DNA from: a virus | DNA: 35,702 bases | IMG/VR virus record: IMGVR_UViG_3300025098_000144 | Location: 1 to 35,702 of that record | Reading direction: 5' to 3' (one strand) | Shown here: piece after piece, positions 1-6,964 of the stretch | Position numbering within the stretch: position 1 is the stretch's first letter | Layout of the letters: each line of letters starts with the position of its first letter | Made by a program: the position numbers and the translations under genes | Notes under the pieces: generated by a model | Told to the model about the DNA's origin: nothing | The model's database searches: none | What the model saw: the letters and a program-made list of their open reading frames with translations, nothing else

Positions 1-936
1 CCAGAGGTTAGACCGGGCAAGATAATTTTGACCAATGGAGACCCTCGTGAAGTTTTACAGCCATTCAAATTTGGAGAAGTTGGGCAAATTACTTTTGCTC
101 AGGCTGCAAGCCTTCAGCAGATGGTACAACAAGCGACAGGCGCTGTGGACTCAGCAGGGATCGCTGGACAGGTCAATGGTGAAAGTACTGCTGCTGGGAT
201 CTCTATGTCTCTCGGTGCAATTATTAAGAGACATAAGCGCACCCTTATAAACTTTCAACAATCTTTTCTTTTGCCGTTTGTAACTAAGGCAGCGCATAGG
301 TATATGCAGTTCGATCCAGAAGAATACCCTGTTGCCGACTACAAATTTACAGCTACTAGTACGCTTGGCATTATTGCTAGGGAGTATGAGGTAACTCAGT
401 TAGTTCAGTTACTACAAACAATGAAGCAAGACAGCCCCATGTATCCGGTTTTAATTCAAAGCATTATCGACAACATGAACCTAAGCAATCGGGAAGAGTT
501 AATTGCTACCATGCAGCAAGCTTCTCAGCCAAACCCGCAAGCGCAACAGCTAGCCACAATGGCTCAGCAAACCCAGCTAGAGCTTCAGCAAAGTCAAACA
601 AATGCGTTGAATGGTCAGGCAGCAGAGTCCCAAGCAAGGGCTGCGAAGATTGCTGTTGAAACCGAAATTGCACCTCAAGAGCTTGAGATTGATAGAATTC
701 AAGCGGTTACCAAAAATCTTCAGGTAGGAGATGCTGACGATAAAGAGTTTGATCGCAGACTTAAGATAGCTGATAGGCTTTTGAAAGAACGAGAAATGGA
801 GGGGAAGTCAAAAAATGTTAATGACACAAACAGAAATCAACAACCTGCTGAGCCAGATCAACGCAGCATTTCAAGACCAAACAGCGGAATTGAAAATCCT
901 CAAGTCCCGCCTAAAGGATTTGGAGGACAGATTTAA
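1..936 (+). CDS. Portal protein, C-terminal part
   Basis: This is the continuation of the portal gene from the other end of the contig. Frame 1 is open from base 1 and bases 1-72 duplicate 35631-35702. The last third is glutamine/alanine-rich and strongly helical (residues encoded by about 510-800), which fits the helical barrel end of P22-like portals. The final roughly 40 residues (after 800) are low-complexity and hydrophilic, and a second reading frame in the same DNA looks more protein-like (see 815-1009). The stop TAA at 934-936 overlaps the next ATG (TAATG), implying translational coupling to the downstream basic protein. Confidence 0.85.
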   Translation, partial: PEVRPGKIILTNGDPREVLQPFKFGEVGQITFAQAASLQQMVQQATGAVDSAGIAGQVNGESTAAGISMSLGAIIKRHKRTLINFQQSFLLPFVTKAAHRYMQFDPEEYPVADYKFTATSTLGIIAREYEVTQLVQLLQTMKQDSPMYPVLIQSIIDNMNLSNREELIATMQQASQPNPQAQQLATMAQQTQLELQQSQTNALNGQAAESQARAAKIAVETEIAPQELEIDRIQAVTKNLQVGDADDKEFDRRLKIADRLLKEREMEGKSKNVNDTNRNQQPAEPDQRSISRPNSGIENPQVPPKGFGGQI

Positions 937-1009
937 TGACAAAGAAAAAAGATCCAAGGCTGGATCGAGCGGGAGTAAGCGGGTACAACAAACCAAAGAG
1001 GACTCCTAA
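815..1009 (+). CDS. Possible overprinted coiled-coil small protein (64 aa)
   Basis: An alternative frame overlaps the portal C-terminus and the start of the next gene. A strong Shine-Dalgarno-like run GGAGGGG lies about 10 bases before the ATG at 815. The translation is rich in heptad-like spacing (for example AELKILKSRLKDLEDRF) and ends in a basic, Ser/Gly-rich tail. In the same DNA the portal frame codes only for low-complexity residues. I favour a genuine small overlapping gene, perhaps encoding a coiled-coil accessory protein of the portal vertex, but an accidental open frame cannot be excluded from one sequence. Confidence 0.4.
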   Translation: MLMTQTEINNLLSQINAAFQDQTAELKILKSRLKDLEDRFNDKEKRSKAGSSGSKRVQQTKEDS

Positions 1010-1223
1010 TCATCCTAAGAAGTCTCATGTAGTTGTAGCTAAATGTGCTGACGGCTCAATTAAAACAATTAGATTTGGTCAGCAAGGAGTTAGCGGTGCA
1101 GGTAAAAATCCTAGCAGTGCCAAAGATAAAGCTAGGCGTAAGTCGTTTAAAGCTAGACACGCTAAAAACATTGCTAAAGGAAAATGCTCTGCTGCCTATT
1201 GGGCTGATAAAGTTAAATGGTAG
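936..1223 (+). CDS. Small highly basic protein, DUF6321-like
   Basis: A 95-residue lysine/arginine-rich protein. The pattern KPKRTPNHPKKSHVVVAK, then IRFGQQGVSGAG, then ARRKSFKARHAKNIAKG and a final AAYWADKVKW matches my memory of the phage family DUF6321. Function is unknown; the charge suggests nucleic-acid contact or packaging in the virion. It starts on the TAATG overlap with the portal stop and overlaps the next gene by a few bases, so it belongs to the late operon. Family recognition is from memory and should be confirmed by HMM search. Confidence 0.75.
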   Translation: MTKKKDPRLDRAGVSGYNKPKRTPNHPKKSHVVVAKCADGSIKTIRFGQQGVSGAGKNPSSAKDKARRKSFKARHAKNIAKGKCSAAYWADKVKW

Positions 1224-1483
1224 ATTTATATTGTGTAGTTTGGAAAGATGCTCAAGGCGGTTCTAATGTGGGCTGGCGAGAGATAGAAGAGCTAACTAAA
1301 ATTAAAGTAGCTACCGCTGTTTCTTGTGGCACCATTTTGCTAAACGACGAAAAGAAGTTAATAATTTGCCCCCACATGTTAATTGAAGATAATAAAATTA
1401 TAGAGGGTGATGCAGAGTTAGTAATCCCGCAACAGTGGGTAATTTCAATAACCAAGGTGTATACGATAGAAGCAATCAATTAA
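1217..1483 (+). CDS. Hypothetical protein (88 aa)
   Basis: I do not recognise this protein. It begins inside the end of the preceding gene (ATG at 1217, previous stop at 1221-1223) and ends 9 bases before the QueC-like start. The sequence alternates beta-like hydrophobic stretches (VATAVSCGTILL, LIICPHMLI, QQWVISITKVYTI) and has two cysteines but no CxxC pair, signal peptide or membrane segment. The position directly upstream of a PP-loop enzyme makes a small partner or regulator possible, but nothing in the sequence shows this. Confidence 0.65.
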   Translation: MVDLYCVVWKDAQGGSNVGWREIEELTKIKVATAVSCGTILLNDEKKLIICPHMLIEDNKIIEGDAELVIPQQWVISITKVYTIEAIN

Positions 1484-1492
1484 GGAGTGGGA

Positions 1493-2203
1493 ATGGCGTT
1501 AGAAGACAAATACAAGCTAAAAACGAAAGAGTCTATTTATACCGCACTTAAGTACCATAGGCTCTTAACCAGAAAAAATGACACAGTTATTGTTATGTAT
1601 TCTGGCGGCATGGACAGCGTTTCTCTTGCTTGGAGTTTGCTGGAGCATACTCAGCATAAAGTTCATATACATTCTATCCACCTTGATAACTCAGAAAATA
1701 GATATAAAGCAGAAGGCGAAGCTATTTATAAAAGCATCAATTGGCTAAAGGATAATCAAAGAGAGTTTGAATTTTCATCTTGCACATACTCATACAAGAA
1801 TAAATACCCTGGCGGTCGTGATATGTCGTTAGCTCTATTTCAGGCTGGAAGAATTGTTTCAACTATGGTCGATCCTGTAGCTGCTGTTTTTACTGGCGAT
1901 TACAATATGAGCAAAGAAGAAAGCGCAGAGGCTTACGGAGTTTTTAGTTCACTGTTTATAAACAAACAGGCTAAGCCAATATGGGCTGCTCCGTTTGATT
2001 ACATGAGCAAAACGCCATTAGAAAGAAGCCTTGGTGTTTATTACGCAATGCCAAAAGAGTTGCGTAAATCATACTGGTCGTGTAGAAAGCCCAAAGAATC
2101 ACCAAAAGGGTTTATTGCGTGTGGTGTATGCCATGCTTGCAAACGTCAATATGCGCTTCACAAATATATAAAGGAGAGCGAAAGTGAAAGTAAAAGCTCC
2201 TGA
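1493..2203 (+). CDS. queC: QueC-like PP-loop ATPase (7-cyano-7-deazaguanine synthase family)
   Basis: QueC converts 7-carboxy-7-deazaguanine to preQ0 using ATP and ammonia. The protein (236 aa) has the PP-loop SGGMDS at residues 37-42 and, near the C-terminus, four cysteines (about C197, C210, C213, C216) in the order C-x12-C-x2-C-x2-C, as in the zinc site of QueC. Size matches QueC (about 220-240 aa). I chose ATG 1493 because AAGGAG sits 6 bases upstream; a GTG six bases earlier is in frame. No other queuosine or archaeosine genes (folE, queD, queE, dpdA) are recognisable in the window, so the substrate must come from the host or the enzyme has another task. A different PP-loop enzyme is the main alternative. 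Confidence 0.72.
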   Translation: MALEDKYKLKTKESIYTALKYHRLLTRKNDTVIVMYSGGMDSVSLAWSLLEHTQHKVHIHSIHLDNSENRYKAEGEAIYKSINWLKDNQREFEFSSCTYSYKNKYPGGRDMSLALFQAGRIVSTMVDPVAAVFTGDYNMSKEESAEAYGVFSSLFINKQAKPIWAAPFDYMSKTPLERSLGVYYAMPKELRKSYWSCRKPKESPKGFIACGVCHACKRQYALHKYIKESESESKSS

Positions 2204-2336
2204 TGGATATCACTGGATGAAGAATGGTAAGAGTTTTAAGCTAATGAAAAACCCTTCGGGTGGTTATAAAGCTCATAAAGGATCTTCACAGTCAGTTGAT
2301 TTTCCTGTCCAAAAGGTTCATAAAGGCAAAAAGTAA
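2184..2336 (+). CDS. Lys-rich small protein (50 aa), GTG start
   Basis: This short gene overlaps the end of the QueC-like gene. AAGGAGAGCGAAA precedes GTG at 2184, a good ribosome-binding site. The translation begins MKVKAPDGYHWMKNGKSFKL and is lysine, glycine and histidine rich, ending KVHKGKK. Similar proteins with a 'P-x-GYHWMK-GKSFKLM' core recur in aquatic phage genomes as far as I recall, always without known function. Probably a small basic nucleic-acid-associated or virion protein. Confidence 0.7.
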   Translation: MKVKAPDGYHWMKNGKSFKLMKNPSGGYKAHKGSSQSVDFPVQKVHKGKK

Positions 2337-2346
2337 GGAGATTGCA

Positions 2347-2412
2347 ATGGGTTACGGAACAGGTGCGTATAAATCAAAACCTAAAAAGAAAAAGAAGCCA
2401 GTAAAAAAGTAA
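2347..2412 (+). CDS. Lysine-rich micro-protein (21 aa)
   Basis: A very short ORF with AAGGAGATTGCA directly ahead of ATG 2347. The product begins MGYGTGAYKSK and the remainder is mostly lysine and proline. Its TAA overlaps the ATG of the next gene (TAATG), which supports real, coupled translation. Function unknown; it fits the run of tiny basic proteins in this part of the late operon. Confidence 0.55.
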   Translation: MGYGTGAYKSKPKKKKKPVKK

Positions 2413-2581
2413 TGGCTCTTAAGAAGAAAGCAAAGGGGTCTATACCCAGCAACGTAAAGAATAAAGCTCTTTACTCAAGGGTTAAGGCTGCGGCTAAAAA
2501 GAAGTTTGATGTATATCCTAGCGCCTATGCTAATGCATGGCTTGTAAAGGAATACAAAAAACGCGGCGGAACTTATGCCTA
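2412..2581 (+). CDS. Small basic protein, DUF5872-like motif (56 aa)
   Basis: ATG at 2412 overlaps the preceding stop. The protein starts MALKKKAKGSIPSNVKNKAL and ends with FDVYPSAYANAWLVKEYKKR followed by a Gly/Thr/Tyr tail. That 'VYPSAYANAW' block is one I associate with DUF5872-type phage proteins. Highly basic; function unknown. Its stop overlaps the region of the next gene's start (ATG 2575), again implying coupling. Confidence 0.65.
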
Positions 2582-2823
2582 AACCTAAAAAGGGTTTAAC
2601 AAAGTGGTTTAAGGAAGAGTGGATTGACGTAAAGACCGGAAAGCCTTGTGGCAGAAGGTCTGCAAAGAAATCCAAACGACCTTATCCGTCTTGTCGCCCT
2701 AAGAAGGTAGCAGCAAAAATGACTGCTGCTGAAAAAGCAAGATCTAAGTCCAAGAAAACTGGACCTGCTAAGATCAAGCATGATGTAACCGCCTCTGGAA
2801 GGAGGCGTAAAAAGAAAACTTAA
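2575..2823 (+). CDS. Highly basic protein, DUF5872-like (82 aa)
   Basis: The segment LTKWFKEEWIDVKTGKPCGR followed by a Lys/Arg stretch, two YPSC-type residues and a lysine tail matches the DUF5872 pattern (W-F-K-E-x-W-x-D-V ... P-C-G-R ... K-R-P-Y-P-x-C) as I remember it. About a third of residues are Lys or Arg. It starts within the last codons of the preceding gene. Likely a virion or DNA-binding accessory protein; no enzymatic motif is visible. Confidence 0.7.
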   Translation: MPKPKKGLTKWFKEEWIDVKTGKPCGRRSAKKSKRPYPSCRPKKVAAKMTAAEKARSKSKKTGPAKIKHDVTASGRRRKKKT

Positions 2824-2837
2824 CTAGAGATAACCTT

Positions 2838-3086
2838 ATGGCCTCAATAGATAAAGAAGTAGAAGAGTACTACAACAAATTCTTTGACCTGTTTATGACT
2901 GATGGTTGGAAGCAGTTAATCGAAGAGTTAAGGCAGAACGCTCTAGCAATTAATAGTGTTGAAGCAACAAAAGATTCAAATGATTTGTATATTCGCAAAG
3001 GGCAGTTAATGGTTTTAGCTCATATGCTAAATCTTGAATCAACTATAAGCACTAACTTTGAAGAGCTAGGCAAAGAAGATGTATAA
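2838..3086 (+). CDS. Hypothetical helical protein (82 aa)
   Basis: An acidic, helix-rich protein with no recognised domain (YYNKFFDLFMTDGWKQLIEE, later LMVLAHMLNLE). It lies between basic microproteins and the FmdB-like gene and overlaps the latter by 8 bases (next ATG 3079). Ribosome-binding site is weak (AGAGATAACC), so the start is less certain than for its neighbours. Possibly a head-morphogenesis accessory protein judging only from location upstream of scaffold and capsid. Confidence 0.65.
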   Translation: MASIDKEVEEYYNKFFDLFMTDGWKQLIEELRQNALAINSVEATKDSNDLYIRKGQLMVLAHMLNLESTISTNFEELGKEDV

Positions 3087-3324
3087 GATATTTGACTTTC
3101 GCTGCAAAGAAGGCCATATATTTGAAGAGTTTGTAAAAAACGGGACTACAACTAGTAGGTGCAAATGTGGTGCCGTTGCTACAAAAATTGTCTCAGCGTC
3201 AAATTTTGTACTAGATGGGTCTACAGGAGATTTTCCTGGAAGGCACATGAAGTGGGTACGAGAGCATGAAAAGGCGGGGCAAAAAGGACGGGAAGCTCAG
3301 CGCGAAAAGAGTCAATCCCATTAA
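3079..3324 (+). CDS. FmdB-like zinc-ribbon protein (81 aa)
   Basis: The N-terminus MYKIFDFRCKEGHIFEEF has C9 and H13, followed by C28 and C30 in CKCG, the layout of FmdB-type zinc ribbons that commonly sit near portal/capsid genes in aquatic phages. The ribbon is followed by an FxLDGSTGDFPG segment also typical of that family, then a basic tail. Role in the phage is not established. It overlaps the preceding gene by 8 bases and is 30 bases upstream of the scaffold gene. Confidence 0.75.
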   Translation: MYKIFDFRCKEGHIFEEFVKNGTTTSRCKCGAVATKIVSASNFVLDGSTGDFPGRHMKWVREHEKAGQKGREAQREKSQSH

Positions 3325-3354
3325 TTCCATAACCATTAGGCGGAATAGGTTTAA

Positions 3355-4155
3355 ATGATGTCAAGAGCAACAATCATTGATGAGCGTCAAAATGAAGAAG
3401 AGACACAAACTTCTGAGGTAATAGCTGAAGAGGTTCTTGAGAGTCCTAAAGAGGACATACCTGAAGAATCTAATGTTCCAGAAAAGTACCGTGGTAAGTC
3501 TGTAGAGGAACTTGTACAGATGAACCAAGAGCTTGAAAAGTTTTCAGGCAAACAGAGTACGGAAGTAGGCGAACTTAGAAAAGTTGTTGATAGCTACATT
3601 CAGACAGAACTCGACGGAAAACAAGCACCTCAAACACAGCAAGAAGATGACAACAGTGATGTTGATTTTTTTGTTGATCCGCAAAGCGCTGTAAATAGAG
3701 CTATAGAAAACCACCCTAAAATTAAAGAAGCAGAAACGTACAACAAACAGTACAAGCAACAGGCCACTCTTGCTCAATTACGATCCGACCACCCAAATAT
3801 GGATCAAGTTCTGGAAGACCCTAAGTTTGCCGAATGGATTAAGGGATCAAAGGTTAGAACAAAGTTGTTTGTTCAAGCTGACCAGCAGTATGACTACGAT
3901 GCTGCAAGCGAATTGTTTACGTTGTGGAGTGAACGCTCTAGTATCGTTCAAGAAACAGCTAAAGCAGAACGCTTGAATCGTAAGAATGCAGTAAAGTCAG
4001 CAGCAACAGGCAACACTAGAGGCTCAGCTGAAGGATCAAGAAAGAAAGTTTATCGTCGGGCTGACATTATTAAACTTATGAAAACTGACCCCGAACGTTA
4101 TGCGTCCTTATCAGATGAAATTTTAAGAGCATACGCGGAGGGTCGAGTAAAATAG
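3355..4155 (+). CDS. Scaffolding protein
   Basis: A hydrophilic, acidic, helical protein of about 266 residues immediately upstream of the major capsid gene, the standard place for a scaffold that guides procapsid assembly and is then released. The first third is very acidic and Glu/Gln-rich; the C-terminus (RKKVYRRADIIKLMKTDPER) is basic and helix-forming, as in P22 and T7-type scaffolds where the basic end binds coat. Two adjacent ATGs (3355, 3358) are possible starts after GGCGGAATAGG. Identification is by position and composition. Confidence 0.75.
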   Translation: MMSRATIIDERQNEEETQTSEVIAEEVLESPKEDIPEESNVPEKYRGKSVEELVQMNQELEKFSGKQSTEVGELRKVVDSYIQTELDGKQAPQTQQEDDNSDVDFFVDPQSAVNRAIENHPKIKEAETYNKQYKQQATLAQLRSDHPNMDQVLEDPKFAEWIKGSKVRTKLFVQADQQYDYDAASELFTLWSERSSIVQETAKAERLNRKNAVKSAATGNTRGSAEGSRKKVYRRADIIKLMKTDPERYASLSDEILRAYAEGRVK

Positions 4156-4172
4156 TCTAACGGAGAACTACT

Positions 4173-5150
4173 ATGGCTACTGCAACATATCCTGGCGCGG
4201 GTGGTAATACCGCATTAACCGAAGCAGCAACGTTTGTACCAGAAATTTGGTCAGATGAAATTATTGCTGCCTATCAAAAGAACCTGAAGATGGCTCCTCT
4301 TGTCAAGCGTATTGCTATGAATGGCAAGAAAGGTGACGTTATTCACATTCCCAAGCCTACTCGCGGCGATGCAAATGCTAAAGCAGCTGATACTGCTGTA
4401 ACAATCATTGCTAACACTGAGTCAGAGTTGACAGTTACTATTAACCGTCACTTTGAATACTCGCGTTTGATTGAGGACATTGTAGAGGTTCAAGCTCTTG
4501 GATCTTTGCGTCAGTTCTACACTGAAGACGCTGGCTACTCTTTGGCTGTGCAAGTTGATAACGATCTTCACTTAGCTGGTACTGGTTTTGGTGATGGTGG
4601 CGCTATTGTATTTAGCCCTGCTGCTACTGATTACCAGCACAGTGGTTGTTTTTTCAACGATGGCGGAACTACTACTCAGTACACTGATGACACTCTAGTA
4701 GCTAGTGACGAGTTTACGGATGCTTTCTTCCGTGACATGATCCAGAAAATGGATGACAACAATGTGCCGATGGAAAATCGTAACTTGATCATTCCCCCTG
4801 CAACGCGCAATGCGATTATGGGTATTGATCGGTATGTGTCTTCTGACTTTGTAAGCGGGCAGTCAGTCAATAGCGGACTTATTGGTAACCTGTATGGTGT
4901 AGACGTTTACGTTTCTGCCAACTGCCGAACCATTGAAGCTGCTGGCGACAACACTGCTTCTAGCGTTGACACTCGCGCTGCCCTGTTGTTCCACAACGAA
5001 GCTGTTGTAATGGCAGAGCAATTGGGTGTGCGTTCGCAGACTCAGTACAAGCAAGAATACCTCTCTACGCTGTACACCGCAGACACCCTTTACGGTGTTC
5101 AGGTATACCGCCCAGAGGCAGGCTTTGTACTGGCAGTACCATCTGCTTAA
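4173..5150 (+). CDS. Major capsid protein
   Basis: A 325-residue protein following the scaffold gene. It opens with a pattern common to podovirus capsids of aquatic phages (A-x-F-V-P-E-I-W-S-D-E-I-I-A-A-Y-Q-K-N-L), then V-I-H-I-P-K-P and a region with ITxNRHFEYSRLIED. The length and composition (balanced, no low-complexity) suit an HK97-fold coat. CGGAG lies ahead of the ATG and a strong stem-loop terminator follows the stop, as expected for the most highly expressed structural gene. The fold assignment is inference from gene order and these motifs. Confidence 0.88.
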   Translation: MATATYPGAGGNTALTEAATFVPEIWSDEIIAAYQKNLKMAPLVKRIAMNGKKGDVIHIPKPTRGDANAKAADTAVTIIANTESELTVTINRHFEYSRLIEDIVEVQALGSLRQFYTEDAGYSLAVQVDNDLHLAGTGFGDGGAIVFSPAATDYQHSGCFFNDGGTTTQYTDDTLVASDEFTDAFFRDMIQKMDDNNVPMENRNLIIPPATRNAIMGIDRYVSSDFVSGQSVNSGLIGNLYGVDVYVSANCRTIEAAGDNTASSVDTRAALLFHNEAVVMAEQLGVRSQTQYKQEYLSTLYTADTLYGVQVYRPEAGFVLAVPSA

Positions 5151-5157
5151 TCTACAC

Positions 5158-5186
5158 GGGGGCTTCGGCCCCCTTTCCCTTTTGTT
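5158..5186 (+). terminator. Intrinsic terminator after the capsid gene
   Basis: GGGGGC-TTCG-GCCCCC forms a six-pair stem with a UUCG tetraloop (5158-5173), followed by a T-rich tail (TTTCCCTTTTG). It lies 7 bases after the capsid stop and ends about 23 bases before the fibre ATG, so it probably sets a step-down in transcription from capsid to tail genes. Confidence 0.85.
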
Positions 5187-5209
5187 TCGTGTTCTTCTTG
5201 GAGTAGTTC

Positions 5210-6955
5210 ATGGCAACCACTATTAAACTTAAAAACGGATCAGGTGCGCCTGCAGCTAGTGATTTAGTCCAAGGCGAACCAGCGATTGATCTGACTAACA
5301 GGCGTCTGTACACAGAGAACGGTAGCGGCGCTGTTATTGAGGTGGGTTCAAATCCAAGCAGCCTTTCTATTGGAGGGACTGCTGTTACCGCAACACCCGC
5401 AGAATTAAACATTTTGGACGGAGTAACGTCCACTACTGCCGAGCTAAACATTCTGGATGGCGTGACTTCAACCGCCGTAGAATTAAATATTCTTGATGGT
5501 GTTACTTCTACGACTGCGGAATTGAATATTCTGGATGGAGTGACATCTACTACTGCTGAGTTAAACATCCTTGACGGAGTAACCAGCACAGCCGCCGAGT
5601 TGAATATCTTGGATGGCGTTACGTCTACAGCAGCAGAGCTTAACATTTTGGATGGGGTTACCAGCACAACAGCTGAGTTAAATATCCTTGATGGGGTTAC
5701 CTCTACAACAGCAGAACTAAACATTTTAGATGGCGTTACAAGTACTGCTGCTGAACTAAATATACTAGACGGCGTTACATCAACGGCTACCGAGTTAAAT
5801 GTATTGGACGGTGTTACGGCCTTTGTTGATGAAGACAATATGTCTAGCAACTCTGCTACATCTATTCCTAGTCAACAGTCAGTTAAGGCTTATGTTGATG
5901 CTTCAGTTGTTAGCGGCAGTGGTATTTCAAATGTTGTCCAAGACACGACCCCACAGCTAGGCGGTGACCTAGACGTAAACGGCAATGCGATTGTTAGTGT
6001 ATCTAACGGAAACATTGCACTAACACCAAACGGTAGCGGCCTTGTACGGCTAGACGGCAACGTAGATATTCAATCAGGCGAGATTGTTCTGAAGAACGCT
6101 GGCTCAGTATCTAACGTAAAGTTTTATTGCGAATCCAGCAATGCTCACTACACACAGCTTCAGTCATCTGCTCACAGCGCATATAGCGGCAATGTAACGC
6201 TAACCCTGCCGCCCGCTACAGATACTCTGGTTGGTAAAGCAACAACCGACACGCTTACAAACAAAACTCTTACCTCTCCTAAAATAAATGAAGATGTTGC
6301 AGTTACTGCAACCGCAACAGAAATCAACCTGCTAGACGGAGTAACAAGTACTACAGCAGAATTAAACATTCTTGATGGTGTAACAAGTACCGCAGCGGAA
6401 TTGAATATCCTAGATGGTGTTACAGCTACTACAGCAGAACTTAACTACGTTGACGGTGTTACCTCTGCTATTCAAACCCAGCTAGATGCTAAGGCTGCTG
6501 TTGCCTCACCAACCTTTACGGGTACGGTTACAATCCCTACTGCTGACATTAACGGTGGTACAGCAGACGGCGTTGTTATTGGTGGCTCTACAGCCGCTGC
6601 AGGCACATTTACAGCAGGTACATTTACAACCGCAACTGCTAGTACTAACACCGACACAAGCAACACTGGCAATGTAACGCTGGACTTTAGTGCTAATCAA
6701 AACTTTGTACTGACGCTAACAGGTAACGTGACTCTGGTTAACCCAAGCACAGAGATTATAGGTCAGTCTGGATTTATCGTGTTTATCCAAGACGGTACTG
6801 GTGGACGAACGGTGTCTCTTGGTACTGACTACGAGACTGCTAATGGAGCAGGGCTTACCTTGTCTTCTGCCGCAAGCACTACAGACATTGTGCCTTACGT
6901 TGTAGCCGCATCAGGCCGCATCTTGCTTGGCGCTCCCCAACTCGCGTTTAGTTAA
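5210..6955 (+). CDS. Tail fibre protein with AELNILDGVT repeats
   Basis: A 581-residue fibre. After a short N-terminal head (about residues 1-60, probably the virion-anchoring part) come eleven 13-residue repeats of the form xxAELNILDGVTS (DNA 5393-5821), a spacer, then four more (6311-6466). A SPTFTGTVTIP motif and beta-rich, Thr/Gly-rich C-terminus follow, ending in a compact GRILLGAPQLAFS. Such repeats are well known in aquatic phage fibres and are taken to form a trimeric beta-rich shaft; the C-terminus would contact the receptor. GGAGTAGTTC precedes the ATG. No intramolecular chaperone motif was recognised. Confidence 0.88.
   Translation: MATTIKLKNGSGAPAASDLVQGEPAIDLTNRRLYTENGSGAVIEVGSNPSSLSIGGTAVTATPAELNILDGVTSTTAELNILDGVTSTAVELNILDGVTSTTAELNILDGVTSTTAELNILDGVTSTAAELNILDGVTSTAAELNILDGVTSTTAELNILDGVTSTTAELNILDGVTSTAAELNILDGVTSTATELNVLDGVTAFVDEDNMSSNSATSIPSQQSVKAYVDASVVSGSGISNVVQDTTPQLGGDLDVNGNAIVSVSNGNIALTPNGSGLVRLDGNVDIQSGEIVLKNAGSVSNVKFYCESSNAHYTQLQSSAHSAYSGNVTLTLPPATDTLVGKATTDTLTNKTLTSPKINEDVAVTATATEINLLDGVTSTTAELNILDGVTSTAAELNILDGVTATTAELNYVDGVTSAIQTQLDAKAAVASPTFTGTVTIPTADINGGTADGVVIGGSTAAAGTFTAGTFTTATASTNTDTSNTGNVTLDFSANQNFVLTLTGNVTLVNPSTEIIGQSGFIVFIQDGTGGRTVSLGTDYETANGAGLTLSSAASTTDIVPYVVAASGRILLGAPQLAFS
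5393..5821 (+). repeat. Eleven tandem 39-bp coding repeats in tail fibre
   Basis: Eleven contiguous 39-base units encode the same 13-residue repeat. The protein is nearly invariant while codons for N, I, L, D, G, V, T and S vary freely between units, so DNA identity is much lower than protein identity. The last unit ends LNVLDGVTA. Confidence 0.95.
6311..6466 (+). repeat. Four further 39-bp coding repeats in tail fibre
   Basis: Four contiguous 39-base units of the same family, beginning TATEINLLDGVTS and ending TTAELNYVDGVTS, separated from the first block by about 490 bases that encode a different fold. Edge units are the most diverged in protein sequence. Confidence 0.93.
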
Positions 6956-6964
6956 GGATAAGCT

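Noticed and set aside
5152-5850. Long - strand ORF opposite the fibre repeats (232 aa)
   Set aside because: It is a repetitive mirror of the 39-bp repeats, has no ribosome site and lies antisense to a clear fibre gene.
5393-6466. CRISPR-like repeat array
   Set aside because: Units are contiguous, 39 bases, coding, without spacers; this is a protein repeat.
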